This document shows positions 38,876 to 48,879 of a stretch of DNA of 64,000 nucleotides, in pieces. The stretch spans positions 62,001-126,000 of the forward strand of contig NZ_JAGSPJ010000003.1 in assembly GCF_018139545.1 (NCBI RefSeq), in the 5' to 3' direction. Position 1 is the stretch's first letter, and every line of letters starts with the position of its first letter. The DNA comes from Affinundibacterium fentianense. GTDB lineage: Bacteria > Pseudomonadota > Gammaproteobacteria > Burkholderiales > Burkholderiaceae_D. A program made the position numbers and the translations under genes. Under the pieces are notes generated by a model. That model was not told where the DNA came from and made no database searches. It was given only the letters and a program-made list of their open reading frames with translations.

Positions 38876-38910
38876 ATATCCACAATCTTGCACACAGTTT
38901 TTGTGCATAA
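38876..38910 (+). repeat. DnaA-box module 3 (diverged)
   Basis: ATATCCACA at +0, a weaker TCTTGCACA at +10 and an exact inverted box TGTGCATAA at +26. Confidence 0.5.
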
Positions 38911-39081
38911 GTTTGGAATCGCGCCCTTTCTTGGATTGTGAATAGCGAGCGACGACAATTTGTTCTTTAAAAGAAATTTCCGTCTTGCTACTTGCTCAGT
39001 GTCAGACAACAAGTTACATTGCGGACTGAGTATGTATGCGTATGACGATTAACGTAGTATTTTTCTGGCAAGGAGTTTCAT

Positions 39082-39687
39082 TTGTTCGCGATCATTCAGG
39101 CGGCTGGCTGGCCTATTTATTTTCTATTAGTGGCATCGATTGTTGCTCTCGCACTCATAATTGAAAGAAGTTTATCCCTTAGGAGACAACGGATTTTGCC
39201 GAAGACTTTGCTTGAGGAAGTCATCCGTGTCTACCAAAGTGGCAAGATCAAACAAGAAGTGATTGATCAGTTGGCAATTAATTCGCCGTTAGGACGCGTC
39301 TTGGCTGCGGGCCTACGAAATGTGAATGCACCACGTGAAGTAATGAAAGAGTCGATCGAGGAAGCGGGTAGCGCAGTGGCCCATGACCTGGAAAAATTCT
39401 TGACGACTTTGGGGACGATTGCTTCCTTGGCGCCGCTCATGGGTTTATTTGGAACTGTCGTCGGTATGATTGAAATTTTCGGCTCGCAAAATGCAGCAGG
39501 CGCAAATCCAGCTCAATTGGCGCATGGGATCTCAGTAGCGTTGTATAACACGGGATTTGGCTTACTCATCGCTATGCCAGCAATGATTTTTTATCGCCAT
39601 TTTCGCGCGCTAGCGGATAGCTTTGTCGTTGAGATGGAGCAGCAAGCTGTGAAATTTGTTGACATCGTTCATAGTACGAGAAAGTAA
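39082..39687 (+). CDS. exbB: MotA/TolQ/ExbB proton channel family protein
   Basis: A 201-residue inner membrane protein of the ExbB/TolQ family, which uses the proton gradient to energise outer membrane transport or envelope tasks with ExbD. Three membrane segments are visible (about 9-27, 107-130, 148-170); the conserved LGTIASLAPLMGLFGTVVGMIEIF and ALYNTGFGLLIAMPAMIFY helices are intact. The start is TTG at 39082, with AAGGAG at 39070-39075 six bases upstream; there is no usable ATG. exbD follows three bases after its stop. No tonB is adjacent. Confidence 0.92.
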   Translation: MFAIIQAAGWPIYFLLVASIVALALIIERSLSLRRQRILPKTLLEEVIRVYQSGKIKQEVIDQLAINSPLGRVLAAGLRNVNAPREVMKESIEEAGSAVAHDLEKFLTTLGTIASLAPLMGLFGTVVGMIEIFGSQNAAGANPAQLAHGISVALYNTGFGLLIAMPAMIFYRHFRALADSFVVEMEQQAVKFVDIVHSTRK

Positions 39688-39690
39688 GTT

Positions 39691-40137
39691 ATGAATTTTC
39701 GTAAGGGACATGGAAAAGAAGATCCAGAAATTAATTTGATTCCGTTTATTGATGTCTTGTTGGTGATTTTGATTTTCTTGATGGTGACAACAACGTACAG
39801 CCGTTTTACCGAACTGCAAATTACATTACCAACAGCGGATGCCGAAAAAGCGCAGGAAAAACCGAGTCAAATTGAGATTGGAATTGACGCGCAAGGGCGA
39901 TACAAAATCAATAATGAAGCGGTGAGCTTTCTCGATGCAGTCACTTTAGCAAGTGATTTGAAAAAAGCAGCCGATGGATTGAGTGTCGGTAAAGCAGGGG
40001 GTGTTGATCCGGTTGTTATTATTAATGCGGATCGGGCGACAAGCCATCAATCGGTCATTGATGTTCTGGAAGCAGCACGAATCGCTGGGCTGGCGAAAGT
40101 AACGTTTGCTGCACAAGCAAGTACCAATGCGAGGTAG
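39691..40137 (+). CDS. exbD: ExbD/TolR family biopolymer transport protein
   Basis: A 148-residue partner of ExbB: one membrane helix (about 17-36) with the conserved proton-binding Asp in the NLIPFIDVLLVILIFLMV segment, then a periplasmic domain. The leading EDPEINLIPFID is diagnostic. The gene is directly behind exbB and ends before a terminator. Members of the complex in this chromosomal position often belong to the TonB system, but TolR-like use cannot be excluded. Confidence 0.93.
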   Translation: MNFRKGHGKEDPEINLIPFIDVLLVILIFLMVTTTYSRFTELQITLPTADAEKAQEKPSQIEIGIDAQGRYKINNEAVSFLDAVTLASDLKKAADGLSVGKAGGVDPVVIINADRATSHQSVIDVLEAARIAGLAKVTFAAQASTNAR

Positions 40138-40197
40138 GCTCCATTGCGTATTTTCTCGTGAGGAAAACTAAGTTTATTTTGTTCCTTAGTGGGTAAT

Positions 40198-40226
40198 AAA
40201 AAGAGAGTCTTGGCACTCTCTTTTTT
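40198..40226 (+). terminator. exbBD terminator
   Basis: AAAAAGAGAGT pairs with ACTCTCTTTTT over six bases, ending in T run, 60 bases after exbD. Confidence 0.85.
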
Positions 40227-40271
40227 CATGTTTGTCAGAAGATATTGTTTTTTTAGATTTGAGGAAATGTT

Positions 40272-41318
40272 GTGCTGCGTGCAGTAGTTGAATCATTTTT
40301 TATCCACACTTGGTCAAGACGAGGTCTATTTGCGATTTTGCTTTGGCCAATTTCAAAGCTATTTGAATTTCTGATTCATTTTCGTTATGGTCTTCAAGTG
40401 CTTGGATTTCGAGCACAGACTACCTTGCCGGTGCCGGTCATCATCGTTGGAAATATCTATCTTGGTGGCACTGGAAAAACACCAATGGTAATTTGGTTGA
40501 TTGAAAATTTACGCCAAGCTGGATGGAATCCAGGTGTTATTTCGCGTGGATATGGAGCTCGGGTTGAGAATATACAAGAGGTTAATAACGATTCCCTAGC
40601 AACTGAAGTTGGTGACGAACCGCTGTTGATTTTTCAGCGAACATCCTGCCCGATGATGGTTGGACGTCGACGAGTTGCTAGCGCCCAGCAATTGTTGAAC
40701 AAGTATCCAACGATAGACGTCATTATTTCAGATGATGGTTTGCAACACTATAGGCTTGGGCGCGATATTGAGATTCTTATGTTTGATCAGCGAGGAGTTG
40801 GGAATGGCTTGTTATTGCCTGCGGGTCCCTTGAGGGAGCCTGTGCGTCGTAGACGAGACTTCACGATACTGAACTCTGTGGAATGCGAGAGCCTGCCAGA
40901 AATTGGAAAAGTTGATTCAACGATGCGATTACAAGTTGAACTACTGACTAATTTGGCGCGCCCTGAAAAGCGTTTGCCACTGACCTCAATTTTAGGCAAA
41001 AAAATCTTGGCAGCGGCAGGAATTGGAAATCCTCAACGATTTTTTGATATGTTAAGTTTGTGCGGGTTAGATTTTGAATCGATGCCATTAGCTGATCATT
41101 TTGACTTTTCTCCAAAAGTATTTGCCGACGTGGATGCGGAAATCATTCTTATCACTGAGAAGGATGCAGTAAAATGTCGACAAATCGAGGTTTTGCGAAA
41201 CGACCCTCGGATTTGGATTGTGCCGGTATCAGCACATCTTGATTCAAAATTCAGGGATAGTTTGCTTAATCTTTTAGCGATCACTTCGGAGAATAAAAAT
41301 GGATGCACGTCTGCTTGA
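40272..41318 (+). CDS. lpxK: Tetraacyldisaccharide 4'-kinase
   Basis: A 348-residue inner membrane-associated kinase that phosphorylates the lipid A precursor at the 4' position. An N-terminal amphipathic/hydrophobic region is followed by the P-loop [18 protein letters not shown] (about 57-74), then [22 protein letters not shown] and [10 protein letters not shown], all typical. The start is GTG at 40272 with GAGGA at 40261-40265; no ATG fits. It overlaps the Trm112 gene by 20 bases. Confidence 0.93.
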   Translation: MLRAVVESFFIHTWSRRGLFAILLWPISKLFEFLIHFRYGLQVLGFRAQTTLPVPVIIVGNIYLGGTGKTPMVIWLIENLRQAGWNPGVISRGYGARVENIQEVNNDSLATEVGDEPLLIFQRTSCPMMVGRRRVASAQQLLNKYPTIDVIISDDGLQHYRLGRDIEILMFDQRGVGNGLLLPAGPLREPVRRRRDFTILNSVECESLPEIGKVDSTMRLQVELLTNLARPEKRLPLTSILGKKILAAAGIGNPQRFFDMLSLCGLDFESMPLADHFDFSPKVFADVDAEIILITEKDAVKCRQIEVLRNDPRIWIVPVSAHLDSKFRDSLLNLLAITSENKNGCTSA

Positions 41319-41475
41319 TGTTTTAGTGTGCCCTTTGTGCAAAGGGCCTTTGGTCCATGATAAGGCAGCACAGGAATTAATTTGTAAAGCTGATCGCTTG
41401 GCGTTTCCAATTCGTGATGGAATTCCTATCATGTGGGAGGATCAGGCAAGGTCCATTCTTATCGATCATCCTTAA
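41299..41475 (+). CDS. Trm112 family small zinc-binding protein
   Basis: A 58-residue protein beginning [18 protein letters not shown], with the CPxC pair at residues 11-14, a third Cys in [19 protein letters not shown], the block that defines Trm112/YcaR family members. GGAG lies seven bases before the ATG. It overlaps the end of lpxK and lies just before kdsB, the conserved position of this gene in gamma- and betaproteobacteria. In eukaryotes Trm112 activates methyltransferases; the bacterial role is less clear. Confidence 0.92.
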   Translation: MDARLLDVLVCPLCKGPLVHDKAAQELICKADRLAFPIRDGIPIMWEDQARSILIDHP

Positions 41476-41486
41476 TAGGTAGTGCT

Positions 41487-42233
41487 ATGAGTTTTGTCGT
41501 GATTGTCCCTGCTCGGCTAGCTTCAACACGTCTACCGAATAAACCGCTTGCTGATTTGGGTGGTAAACCGATGGTGGTGCGCACAGCTGAACGTGCCTTG
41601 ATGTCCGGCGCAACTGAAGTCGTGGTGGCAACGGATCATTCCGATATCTTTGCTGTATGCCGCGAGCATGGAATTGCCGCGCAAATGACCCGATCGGATC
41701 ATCAATCTGGCACAGATAGAATTGCTGAAGTCGCTGCAGCAATGGGATTGTCGTCTGATGCGGTTGTGGTCAATGTGCAAGGTGATGAGCCTCTAATTGA
41801 TCCCGGTTTAATTGCTGCAACCGCGGCATTGGTCAATGCTCAAACCCCAATGGCGACAGCAGCACACCCGATTCACGAATTGCAAGATTTATTCAATCCG
41901 AATTTTGTGAAGGTTGTTCTCGATAAAATGAATCGGGCTCTGTATTTTTCGCGAGCGACGATTCCTTGGGCGCGTGACGCTTTTGCTCAACAACCACCAG
42001 TCGTACCGATTGGTTTTCAAGCAATGCGACATATAGGATTATATGCTTATCAAAATCAGTTTCTGCAAGCTTACCCCTCATTGCCTATTTCTCCAATTGA
42101 ACAAATCGAAGCATTGGAACAGTTGCGTGTTCTGTGGAATGGCTTCTCGTTAGCGGTTCATGTTACAGATCAAAGTCCAGCAGCAGGGGTTGATACACTG
42201 GAAGATTTGCAACGAGTCAGAACTTTTTTTTGA
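41487..42233 (+). CDS. kdsB: 3-deoxy-manno-octulosonate cytidylyltransferase
   Basis: A 248-residue enzyme that activates Kdo with CTP for LPS core assembly. The N-terminal [21 protein letters not shown] motif is diagnostic; [12 protein letters not shown] and HIGLYAY follow. An upstream in-frame start would add 18 residues that overlap Trm112; the ATG at 41487 with AGGT seven bases upstream gives the family N-terminus. It completes an lpxK-Trm112-kdsB group with 11 bases or fewer between genes. Confidence 0.95.
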   Translation: MSFVVIVPARLASTRLPNKPLADLGGKPMVVRTAERALMSGATEVVVATDHSDIFAVCREHGIAAQMTRSDHQSGTDRIAEVAAAMGLSSDAVVVNVQGDEPLIDPGLIAATAALVNAQTPMATAAHPIHELQDLFNPNFVKVVLDKMNRALYFSRATIPWARDAFAQQPPVVPIGFQAMRHIGLYAYQNQFLQAYPSLPISPIEQIEALEQLRVLWNGFSLAVHVTDQSPAAGVDTLEDLQRVRTFF

Positions 42234-42320
42234 GGAACTGACAAAAATCCACCTGCTAACCTGTGGAAAGCGTTTCAAGCGGAAAAAACTGTGGTAAATT
42301 TCGTAAAGAACAAAATATAC

Positions 42321-42333
42321 GACGGTGACCGTC
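42321..42333. promoter_or_regulatory. Palindrome upstream of adk
   Basis: GACGGT-G-ACCGTC, a perfect 6-bp inverted repeat with a one-base centre, just after AAAATATAC. It lies 105 bases before the adk start and could be an operator; no known regulator is assigned. Confidence 0.3.
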
Positions 42334-42429
42334 CGATGCCGTTGCTTCGAAATAATAAAACTAAACTCAAAAATACCAGGTCTTGCAAGTTTCAAATTGC
42401 AAGGCGTACAGAATATTAAACTCGTCTAG

Positions 42430-43095
<666 letters not shown>

Positions 43096-43099
43096 AATG

Positions 43100-43127
43100 A
43101 GCGGACCTAGTGTCCGCTTTTTTTTTT
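43100..43127 (+). terminator. adk terminator
   Basis: AGCGGAC and GTCCGCT pair over CTAG(T), followed by about nine T. Confidence 0.92.
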
Positions 43128-43352
43128 GTCTTTGTGGTGATGTTTAGTTTTTTCGTTGTTTATTTTTTTGGAGGATCTTGATTCGTCTATGTGAGTAATT
43201 TTCTGTATAGTTTTTGTATTCCAATACCAGTTTCAGTTTTTTAAAAACAAAAATGTCTGTTGTTCTATTTCGCTTATTTCTATAAACAGTGTGATGAGCG
43301 CAAAGTCAAAAACTAAGCGCGATCAATACTAACAAAAATTGGAGGCGTCAAC

Positions 43353-45527
43353 ATGGTATTAAGTCTTTGGATTGTCGTAGCGTGCGGAGTACTTGCGGTA
43401 CTTTATGGCTTAGTCACGAGAAGTTGGATTTTGAAACAGGATGCGGGAAATACCCGGATGCAGGAGATTGCAACAGCAATTCAAGAAGGTGCTGCCGCCT
43501 ATCTGGCGCGCCAATATAAGACGATTGCGATGGTTGGCGTGGTTTTGTTTATTGCTATCGCATTACTGCCAGGGTTGGGGCCGCTTACAGCGGTGGGATT
43601 TTTGATTGGTGCCGTGTTATCAGGTGCTTGTGGTTTTATCGGGATGAATGTGTCAGTTCGAGCCAATGTGAGAACTGCGCAAGCAGCGACAAAAGGAATG
43701 AATCAAGCCTTAGATGTCGCTTTCAAAGGTGGAGCGATCACGGGAATGCTGGTTGCTGGATTAGGTTTGTTGGGTGTCGCTCTATTTTATATGTATTTGA
43801 CTAGTGGTTCTGCAAATGGATTGTCGCAGCATGATTTAATCAAACCTCTAATTGGACTCGCATTTGGGGCTTCCTTGATTTCTATTTTCGCTCGTCTTGG
43901 CGGCGGTATCTTCACCAAAGGTGCTGATGTCGGAGCGGACTTGGTAGGTAAAGTAGAAGCGGGTATCCCTGAGGATGATCCACGTAATCCTGCTGTGATT
44001 GCCGATAATGTTGGTGATAATGTTGGCGATTGTGCTGGTATGGCCGCTGACTTGTTTGAAACTTATGTGGTGACTTTAATTGCGACGATGCTACTTGGCG
44101 CATTAATGGTAACAAATGCAGTGACAGAAGCGATTGTCTATCCTTTGATGTTAGGTGCAGTGTCTATTCCAGCATCAATCATTGGATGTGCTTTCGTTAA
44201 ACATACTCCAGGTCAGAAGATTATGTCTGCCTTGTATAAAGGCCTGTGGTGGGCCGCTGGTTTGTCTTTGATCGGATTTGCTATCGTCACATTCATGCTG
44301 TTCAAAGATGATGTGTTGCGCCATCAAATGTTGATTTCATCTGTCGTTGGAATTGTTTTAACAGGTCTGATGGTTTACATCACGGAATACTATACAGGAA
44401 CAGAGTTCAAGCCAGTTCGCCATATTGCTGAAGCTTCGACGACAGGTCATGGAACGAATATCATTGCGGGTCTCGGGGTTTCGATGAAGTCCACCGCGTA
44501 TCCTGTTTTAGCTGTTTGCGTCGCAATTTTAATTTCCTATCAATTTGGCGGTGGCTTATACGGTATCGCAGTGGCCGCGACTTCGATGTTGTCGATGGCA
44601 GGCATTATTGTTGCGCTCGATGCTTATGGTCCAATTACTGACAACGCGGGTGGTATCGCCGAAATGTCCGGAATGGATGAGTCGGTACGTGCTATCACTG
44701 ATCCTCTTGATGCGGTTGGAAATACAACGAAGGCCGTCACGAAAGGATATGCGATTGGCTCAGCTGGATTGGCCGCATTAGTCTTATTTGCGGACTACAC
44801 ACATGCATTGAGTTCGGTTGGCTTAGAAGTGAAATTTGATTTGTCAGATCCGCAAGTCATTGTTGGGTTGTTTATCGGCGGCTTGATTCCTTATTTGTTC
44901 GGCGCGATGGCAATGGAGGCAGTGGGACGTGCTGCTGGCGCGGTGGTTGTCGAAGTGCGTCGCCAATTCCGTGAAATCAAGGGGATCATGGATGGAAGCG
45001 GCAAGCCAGAGTACGATAAAGCAGTCGATATGTTGACGGCATCGGCAATCAAAGAGATGATTTTGCCTTCTTTATTGCCCGTTGCAGTGCCGATTTTAGT
45101 CGGCTTGACTTTAGGTCCAGCGGCTTTAGGTGGCATGTTAATGGGCACGATTATCACTGGTTTATTTGTCGCCATATCCATGACGACCGGCGGAGGTGCT
45201 TGGGATAACGCTAAAAAATATATTGAAGACGGGAATTTCGGTGGAAAAGGCTCCGAGGCTCATAAAGCTGCTGTGACAGGTGATACCGTTGGTGATCCAT
45301 ACAAAGACACTGCTGGCCCTGCAGTCAATCCCTTGATTAAAATTATCAATATCGTCGCTTTGTTATTGGTCCCCTTGTTCCCATTGGTGCCTTGGCTTAA
45401 GGCCCCCATGCAAGTTCCGCCTGCAATTACACACAAAGCGGATGTTCTGCCACAAATTGATGCACCAGTGGGGTTGGATGTTGTTAAAGTAAAGGCAGCG
45501 TCTGCTGTTGATGCCGCTTCTAAATAG
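43353..45527 (+). CDS. hppA: Membrane pyrophosphatase, K+-independent proton pump type
   Basis: A 724-residue polytopic enzyme that pumps protons while splitting pyrophosphate. Around 15-16 membrane segments are visible. The substrate site is in [20 protein letters not shown] and [19 protein letters not shown]. The potassium-dependence motif reads [10 protein letters not shown]: Lys where K+-dependent enzymes have Ala, and Thr three residues later, the K+-independent form. GGAGG at 43341-43345 is before the ATG. It is a single gene between two terminators; the soluble pyrophosphatase gene begins at the end of the window. Confidence 0.93.
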   Translation: MVLSLWIVVACGVLAVLYGLVTRSWILKQDAGNTRMQEIATAIQEGAAAYLARQYKTIAMVGVVLFIAIALLPGLGPLTAVGFLIGAVLSGACGFIGMNVSVRANVRTAQAATKGMNQALDVAFKGGAITGMLVAGLGLLGVALFYMYLTSGSANGLSQHDLIKPLIGLAFGASLISIFARLGGGIFTKGADVGADLVGKVEAGIPEDDPRNPAVIADNVGDNVGDCAGMAADLFETYVVTLIATMLLGALMVTNAVTEAIVYPLMLGAVSIPASIIGCAFVKHTPGQKIMSALYKGLWWAAGLSLIGFAIVTFMLFKDDVLRHQMLISSVVGIVLTGLMVYITEYYTGTEFKPVRHIAEASTTGHGTNIIAGLGVSMKSTAYPVLAVCVAILISYQFGGGLYGIAVAATSMLSMAGIIVALDAYGPITDNAGGIAEMSGMDESVRAITDPLDAVGNTTKAVTKGYAIGSAGLAALVLFADYTHALSSVGLEVKFDLSDPQVIVGLFIGGLIPYLFGAMAMEAVGRAAGAVVVEVRRQFREIKGIMDGSGKPEYDKAVDMLTASAIKEMILPSLLPVAVPILVGLTLGPAALGGMLMGTIITGLFVAISMTTGGGAWDNAKKYIEDGNFGGKGSEAHKAAVTGDTVGDPYKDTAGPAVNPLIKIINIVALLLVPLFPLVPWLKAPMQVPPAITHKADVLPQIDAPVGLDVVKVKAASAVDAASK

Positions 45528-45579
45528 AGACAATAAGTTTCAATTTAGTCTGTTTATCTAACTAAATTTTTACGAATTG

Positions 45580-45612
45580 GGCAGCGATTGCGATGCGATC
45601 GTTGCCTTTTTT
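45580..45612 (+). terminator. hppA terminator
   Basis: GGCAGCGAT pairs with ATCGTTGCC (one wobble), followed by six T. Confidence 0.75.
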
Positions 45613-45757
45613 ATTCTTCAACTATTTTTTACTTTCTACAATGAGCGAAAAGCGAGATAATTGACGTTTACGTTAACGTCATTTCTCCCAAGCCATAACG
45701 GGAGTGATTGATTATTTTCTTATTTAACCTATACGATAATTGAAAATAGAGGGATAT

Positions 45758-46513
45758 ATGCAAATTCAAAATAGTGTATTTATTGTTACAGGTGGAGCAT
45801 CTGGGTTAGGTGAAGCGACCGCACGCATGATCACCGCAAATGGCGGTAAAGTTATCATTGCAGATGTGCAGGTCGAGGCTGGGCAAGATTTGGCGGCGGA
45901 ATTGAACGCTGTCTTTGTGAAGTGTGATGTGACACAGGAAGCAGATGGTCAGGCAGTGATTGCTGCAGCCACTGCGGCTGGTACATTGCGCGGCTTAATT
46001 AATTGTGCTGGAGTTGCGCCAGCAGTGAAAACGGTCGGTAAAGATGGTGCGCACCCATTGGAACTCTTTCAGCGAGTGGTAAATATTAATCTGGTTGGCA
46101 CGTTCAACATGGCACGTTTGGCCGCAGAAGCAATGAGTAAGGTCGAAGCTGTTCAAGAAGAGCGGGGCGTTATTATTAATACAGCCTCAGTTGCAGCCTA
46201 TGATGGTCAAATTGGCCAAGCCGCTTATGCATCCTCCAAGGCAGCGGTAGTCGGTTTGACTCTACCGATGGCTCGCGACTTATCGCGTAATGGTATTCGT
46301 GTGATGACAATCGCACCAGGTATTTTTGAAACGCCGATGTTGCTCGGTATGCCGCAAGAAGTGCAAGATGCACTAGGTAAGATGGTGCCATTTCCTTCTC
46401 GACTGGGGAAACCGAATGAATATGCTCAATTGGCAAAATCGATCATCGAAAATATGATGTTGAATGGTGAAACGATTCGTCTAGATGGCGCGATCCGTAT
46501 GCAACCCAAATAA
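45758..46513 (+). CDS. Short-chain dehydrogenase, 3-hydroxyacyl-CoA dehydrogenase type 2-like
   Basis: A 251-residue SDR enzyme. The NAD-binding TGGASGLGEATARM lies at about 12-25, NCAGVAPA near 87, the catalytic Ser in INTASVAAYDG and the YASSK Tyr-Lys pair near 162-166, then IAPGIFETPML. QIGQAAYASSKAAVVGLT and the whole pattern resemble 17-beta-HSD10 / type II 3-hydroxyacyl-CoA dehydrogenases that oxidise short branched acyl-CoAs; substrate is inferred only. The ATG at 45758 with GAGGG before it is preferred to a TTG six codons earlier. The patatin gene follows after 112 bases. Confidence 0.85.
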   Translation: MQIQNSVFIVTGGASGLGEATARMITANGGKVIIADVQVEAGQDLAAELNAVFVKCDVTQEADGQAVIAAATAAGTLRGLINCAGVAPAVKTVGKDGAHPLELFQRVVNINLVGTFNMARLAAEAMSKVEAVQEERGVIINTASVAAYDGQIGQAAYASSKAAVVGLTLPMARDLSRNGIRVMTIAPGIFETPMLLGMPQEVQDALGKMVPFPSRLGKPNEYAQLAKSIIENMMLNGETIRLDGAIRMQPK

Positions 46514-46625
46514 GGCCACATTTTGGTTCCAAAAATCACAGTTTTCTCCTTTCTTACAGACATTTTTCTTGTACGCGAATACACTAGATAAATAAGAAAA
46601 GATTGATTTTTGGAGTTCACTTAGA

Positions 46626-47843
46626 ATGAATAGTAATGCTACTACGGGTTTAATTTTGACTGGGGGTGGCGCTCGCGCCGCTTACCAAGTCGGTGTATTG
46701 AAAGCAATTTCAGACATCTTACTCGAGCAAGGTTGGAGTCCAAAGAAAAATCCTTTTGGAATTATTTGCGGTACTTCTGCAGGTGCGATTAATGCCACCG
46801 CACTGGCTTCCCGTGCCGATCATTTTCAAGAATCAGTAAATAGTATATTGCATGTGTGGAGTCACTTTGAGGCTGCCCAAGTGTACCGAGCTGATTCTCT
46901 TGGAGTGATTCGTTCGGGCGCTCGTTGGCTGTCTATTATGTCGTTTGGATGGCTCTTGAATAAATGGCGCAAGTCACCTCCAACCTCGCTTCTCGATAAT
47001 TCTCCTTTAGCGAACCTGCTCCATCGCATGCTCGACATGGAACGTTTGGATCAAGCGTTCGCGACCGATGATTTGCAGGCGCTGGCAGTGACGGCATCGT
47101 CCTACACGACTGGCCATCACCTTACGTTCTATCAAACTTTGAAAGAAATTGAGCCTTGGGTACGTAGTCAGCGCTTGGCTCAACGTGACTTTATTGGTAT
47201 CCAACATCTATTGGCATCGTCTGCAATTCCATTCATATTTCCTTCTATTCCCTTGAATTGGGGGGGGCATCTGGAGTATTGCGGTGACGGTTCGATGCGC
47301 CAACTGGCGCCTATTTCTCCAGCGATTCATTTGGGAGCGAATAAAGTATTGATTGTGGGGGCAGGTCGTTTGACTGAGCCACCTCGTCAGAATTTTGATT
47401 TGGCAACTTATCCTAGTTTGGCGCAGATTGCGGGCCATGCAATGTCGAGTATTTTTTTAGATGGCCTGGCTGTTGATATCGAGCGCTTGACAAGAATTAA
47501 TAAAACTTTATCGATGTTGCCATCCGATTTATTGCAAAAAACCCCATTAAAACCAGTCGATCTTTTGGTCATTGCACCTTCGGAGCGACTCGATGAAATT
47601 GCAAGTCGTCATACCCAGAGCCTGCCTTTACCGGTTCGAACAATGTTAGGTGGAATTGGTGCGACTGAAGTTCGCGGAGCTGCATTGGCATCTTATCTTC
47701 TGTTTGAGGCGAGTTACACCAATGAATTGATTGCACTTGGTATCAAAGATACTCATGCGATGAGGGAGGACGTCATTCACTTTTTTCATTCTCAGTCGAC
47801 TGGCCAATACCCAGTTTCAACAGCTGAGTGTGTCACCGCATAG
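46626..47843 (+). CDS. Patatin-like phospholipase
   Basis: A 405-residue cytoplasmic-looking lipid hydrolase. The oxyanion loop LTGGGARAAYQVGVL is at about 12-26, the nucleophile serine in CGTSAGAIN near 50, and the catalytic aspartate in CGDGSMRQLAP near 225, forming the Ser-Asp dyad of patatins. The C-terminal 180 residues resemble those of a betaproteobacterial subgroup of unknown substrate. No signal peptide is found. It stands behind the SDR gene in the same direction. Confidence 0.88.
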   Translation: MNSNATTGLILTGGGARAAYQVGVLKAISDILLEQGWSPKKNPFGIICGTSAGAINATALASRADHFQESVNSILHVWSHFEAAQVYRADSLGVIRSGARWLSIMSFGWLLNKWRKSPPTSLLDNSPLANLLHRMLDMERLDQAFATDDLQALAVTASSYTTGHHLTFYQTLKEIEPWVRSQRLAQRDFIGIQHLLASSAIPFIFPSIPLNWGGHLEYCGDGSMRQLAPISPAIHLGANKVLIVGAGRLTEPPRQNFDLATYPSLAQIAGHAMSSIFLDGLAVDIERLTRINKTLSMLPSDLLQKTPLKPVDLLVIAPSERLDEIASRHTQSLPLPVRTMLGGIGATEVRGAALASYLLFEASYTNELIALGIKDTHAMREDVIHFFHSQSTGQYPVSTAECVTA

Positions 47844-47969
47844 CTCACTTTCAAAGTGCCATAGTCTAGGCGCGATGGGTACGGTTGATTGAGGAGTCAA
47901 ACTGAAATTCTCGACAAGAAATATGACGAGGCTTTTAGAATAATATGGAGCGATGTTAAAAGGTTCGTT

Positions 47970-48335
47970 ATGAAATCTCTTTTCAAAAAGTTTTGGCTGA
48001 CAGTCTTGCTGAGTTTAAGTCTGGTTTTTCCGGTATTTTCTCAAGATGAGGCTTTTGTCAGAGTTCAAGAATTACCGCGCGAAGCCCAGCAAACTTTGCG
48101 GATGATTCGTCAAGGAGGCCCATTTCCTTATGAAAAGGACGGATCTGTGTTTGGTAATTACGAACGTCAATTGCCAAAGCGCCCGAGAGGATACTATCGC
48201 GAATATACAGTGAAGACGCCCTATGCAAGAAATCGTGGCGCTCGACGGATCGTTGCTGGAGGCGCATATCCTAATTTCGCGGAGTTTTTTTATACCGATG
48301 ACCACTATGCGAGTTTCAGAAAAATTCGAGAGTAA
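47970..48335 (+). CDS. Secreted barnase-type ribonuclease
   Basis: A 121-residue exported protein of the microbial ribonuclease (N1/T1/barnase) family. The signal peptide covers about residues 1-25 (FPVFSQ). Catalytic residues can be matched to barnase: Glu in YYREYTVKTP, two arginines in RNRGARRIV and His in YTDDHYASF; these cleave RNA after guanosine. AAGG is seven bases before the ATG at 47970; an earlier TTG would add 27 residues before the signal and is rejected. The barstar-like gene follows, a natural toxin/inhibitor pair. Confidence 0.85.
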   Translation: MKSLFKKFWLTVLLSLSLVFPVFSQDEAFVRVQELPREAQQTLRMIRQGGPFPYEKDGSVFGNYERQLPKRPRGYYREYTVKTPYARNRGARRIVAGGAYPNFAEFFYTDDHYASFRKIRE

Positions 48336-48392
48336 GGTCAAATTTGTTCTTCAAATCTGAATGAATCGTACGAATTTCAAAATGAGGATGAA

Positions 48393-48791
48393 ATGAGTGT
48401 ATTGAATGGAGCGGCCCCGAATACGGTGCAATTAATCGGGGAATATAGTAGCCTAGAATTGCAAAACCTAGCGATGCGGGAGGGGCAACACTTTTTATTT
48501 GCTCAATTTACCGGAACGAACGATAAGTCCAGTGTTTTGAACTGTATAGCGAAATCATTTGGTTTTCCAGATTATTTTGGCTTTAATTTTGATGCTCTGT
48601 ACGATTGTCTGACCGATTCCCTATTTCAATCAGGTGTTCAGAAAGGGTTTGTTGTCGTTCTTGAGGATTTGCCAAATACCACTCAGTTCGACATTGAGAT
48701 GCGTGAAACGTTGATGGATATATTCCGCGACTCTGCAAACTTTTGGGCTAGTAAGAATATCCCTTTTAGGGTCTTTTATTCTTTCAATTAA
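48393..48791 (+). CDS. Barstar family ribonuclease inhibitor
   Basis: A 132-residue protein containing a barstar domain in its second part (about 40-130): NCIAKSFGFPDYFGFNFDALYDCLTD is the barnase-binding helix and loop with its conserved Asp and Trp/Tyr positions, then GFVVVLEDLP. It should be cytoplasmic and protect the cell from misplaced ribonuclease. GAGGA precedes the ATG. It is 57 bases downstream of the ribonuclease gene, in the same direction. Confidence 0.88.
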   Translation: MSVLNGAAPNTVQLIGEYSSLELQNLAMREGQHFLFAQFTGTNDKSSVLNCIAKSFGFPDYFGFNFDALYDCLTDSLFQSGVQKGFVVVLEDLPNTTQFDIEMRETLMDIFRDSANFWASKNIPFRVFYSFN

Positions 48792-48879
48792 TTAACTGAG
48801 TGCTATTGAAAGTGCCCGAATTGCGTGAAATTCGGCTGGTTTACTTGGGCTTAGACCGTGACAAGGGTACAATGCCGCA

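Larger units (their letters stand above)
38163..39081. other. Origin-like non-coding region with DnaA-box clusters
   Basis: This 919-base, AT-rich region between divergent xseA and exbB holds about ten sites close to TTATNCACA. Exact matches are at 38367-38375, 38379-38387 and (minus) 38902-38910. Sites of the TTTTNCACA form are at 38719-38727 and (minus) 38541-38549 and 38733-38741. Single-mismatch sites are at 38181, 38515, 38707 and 38876. Their spacing is regular (see the module entries). No gene with a ribosome-binding site is seen. Confidence 0.65.

Noticed and set aside
38163..39081. Main chromosomal oriC
   Set aside because: DnaA boxes and an AT-rich block are present, but dnaA, dnaN and rpmH are not nearby and highly expressed genes on both sides would be transcribed against replication; kept as a candidate DnaA-binding locus.
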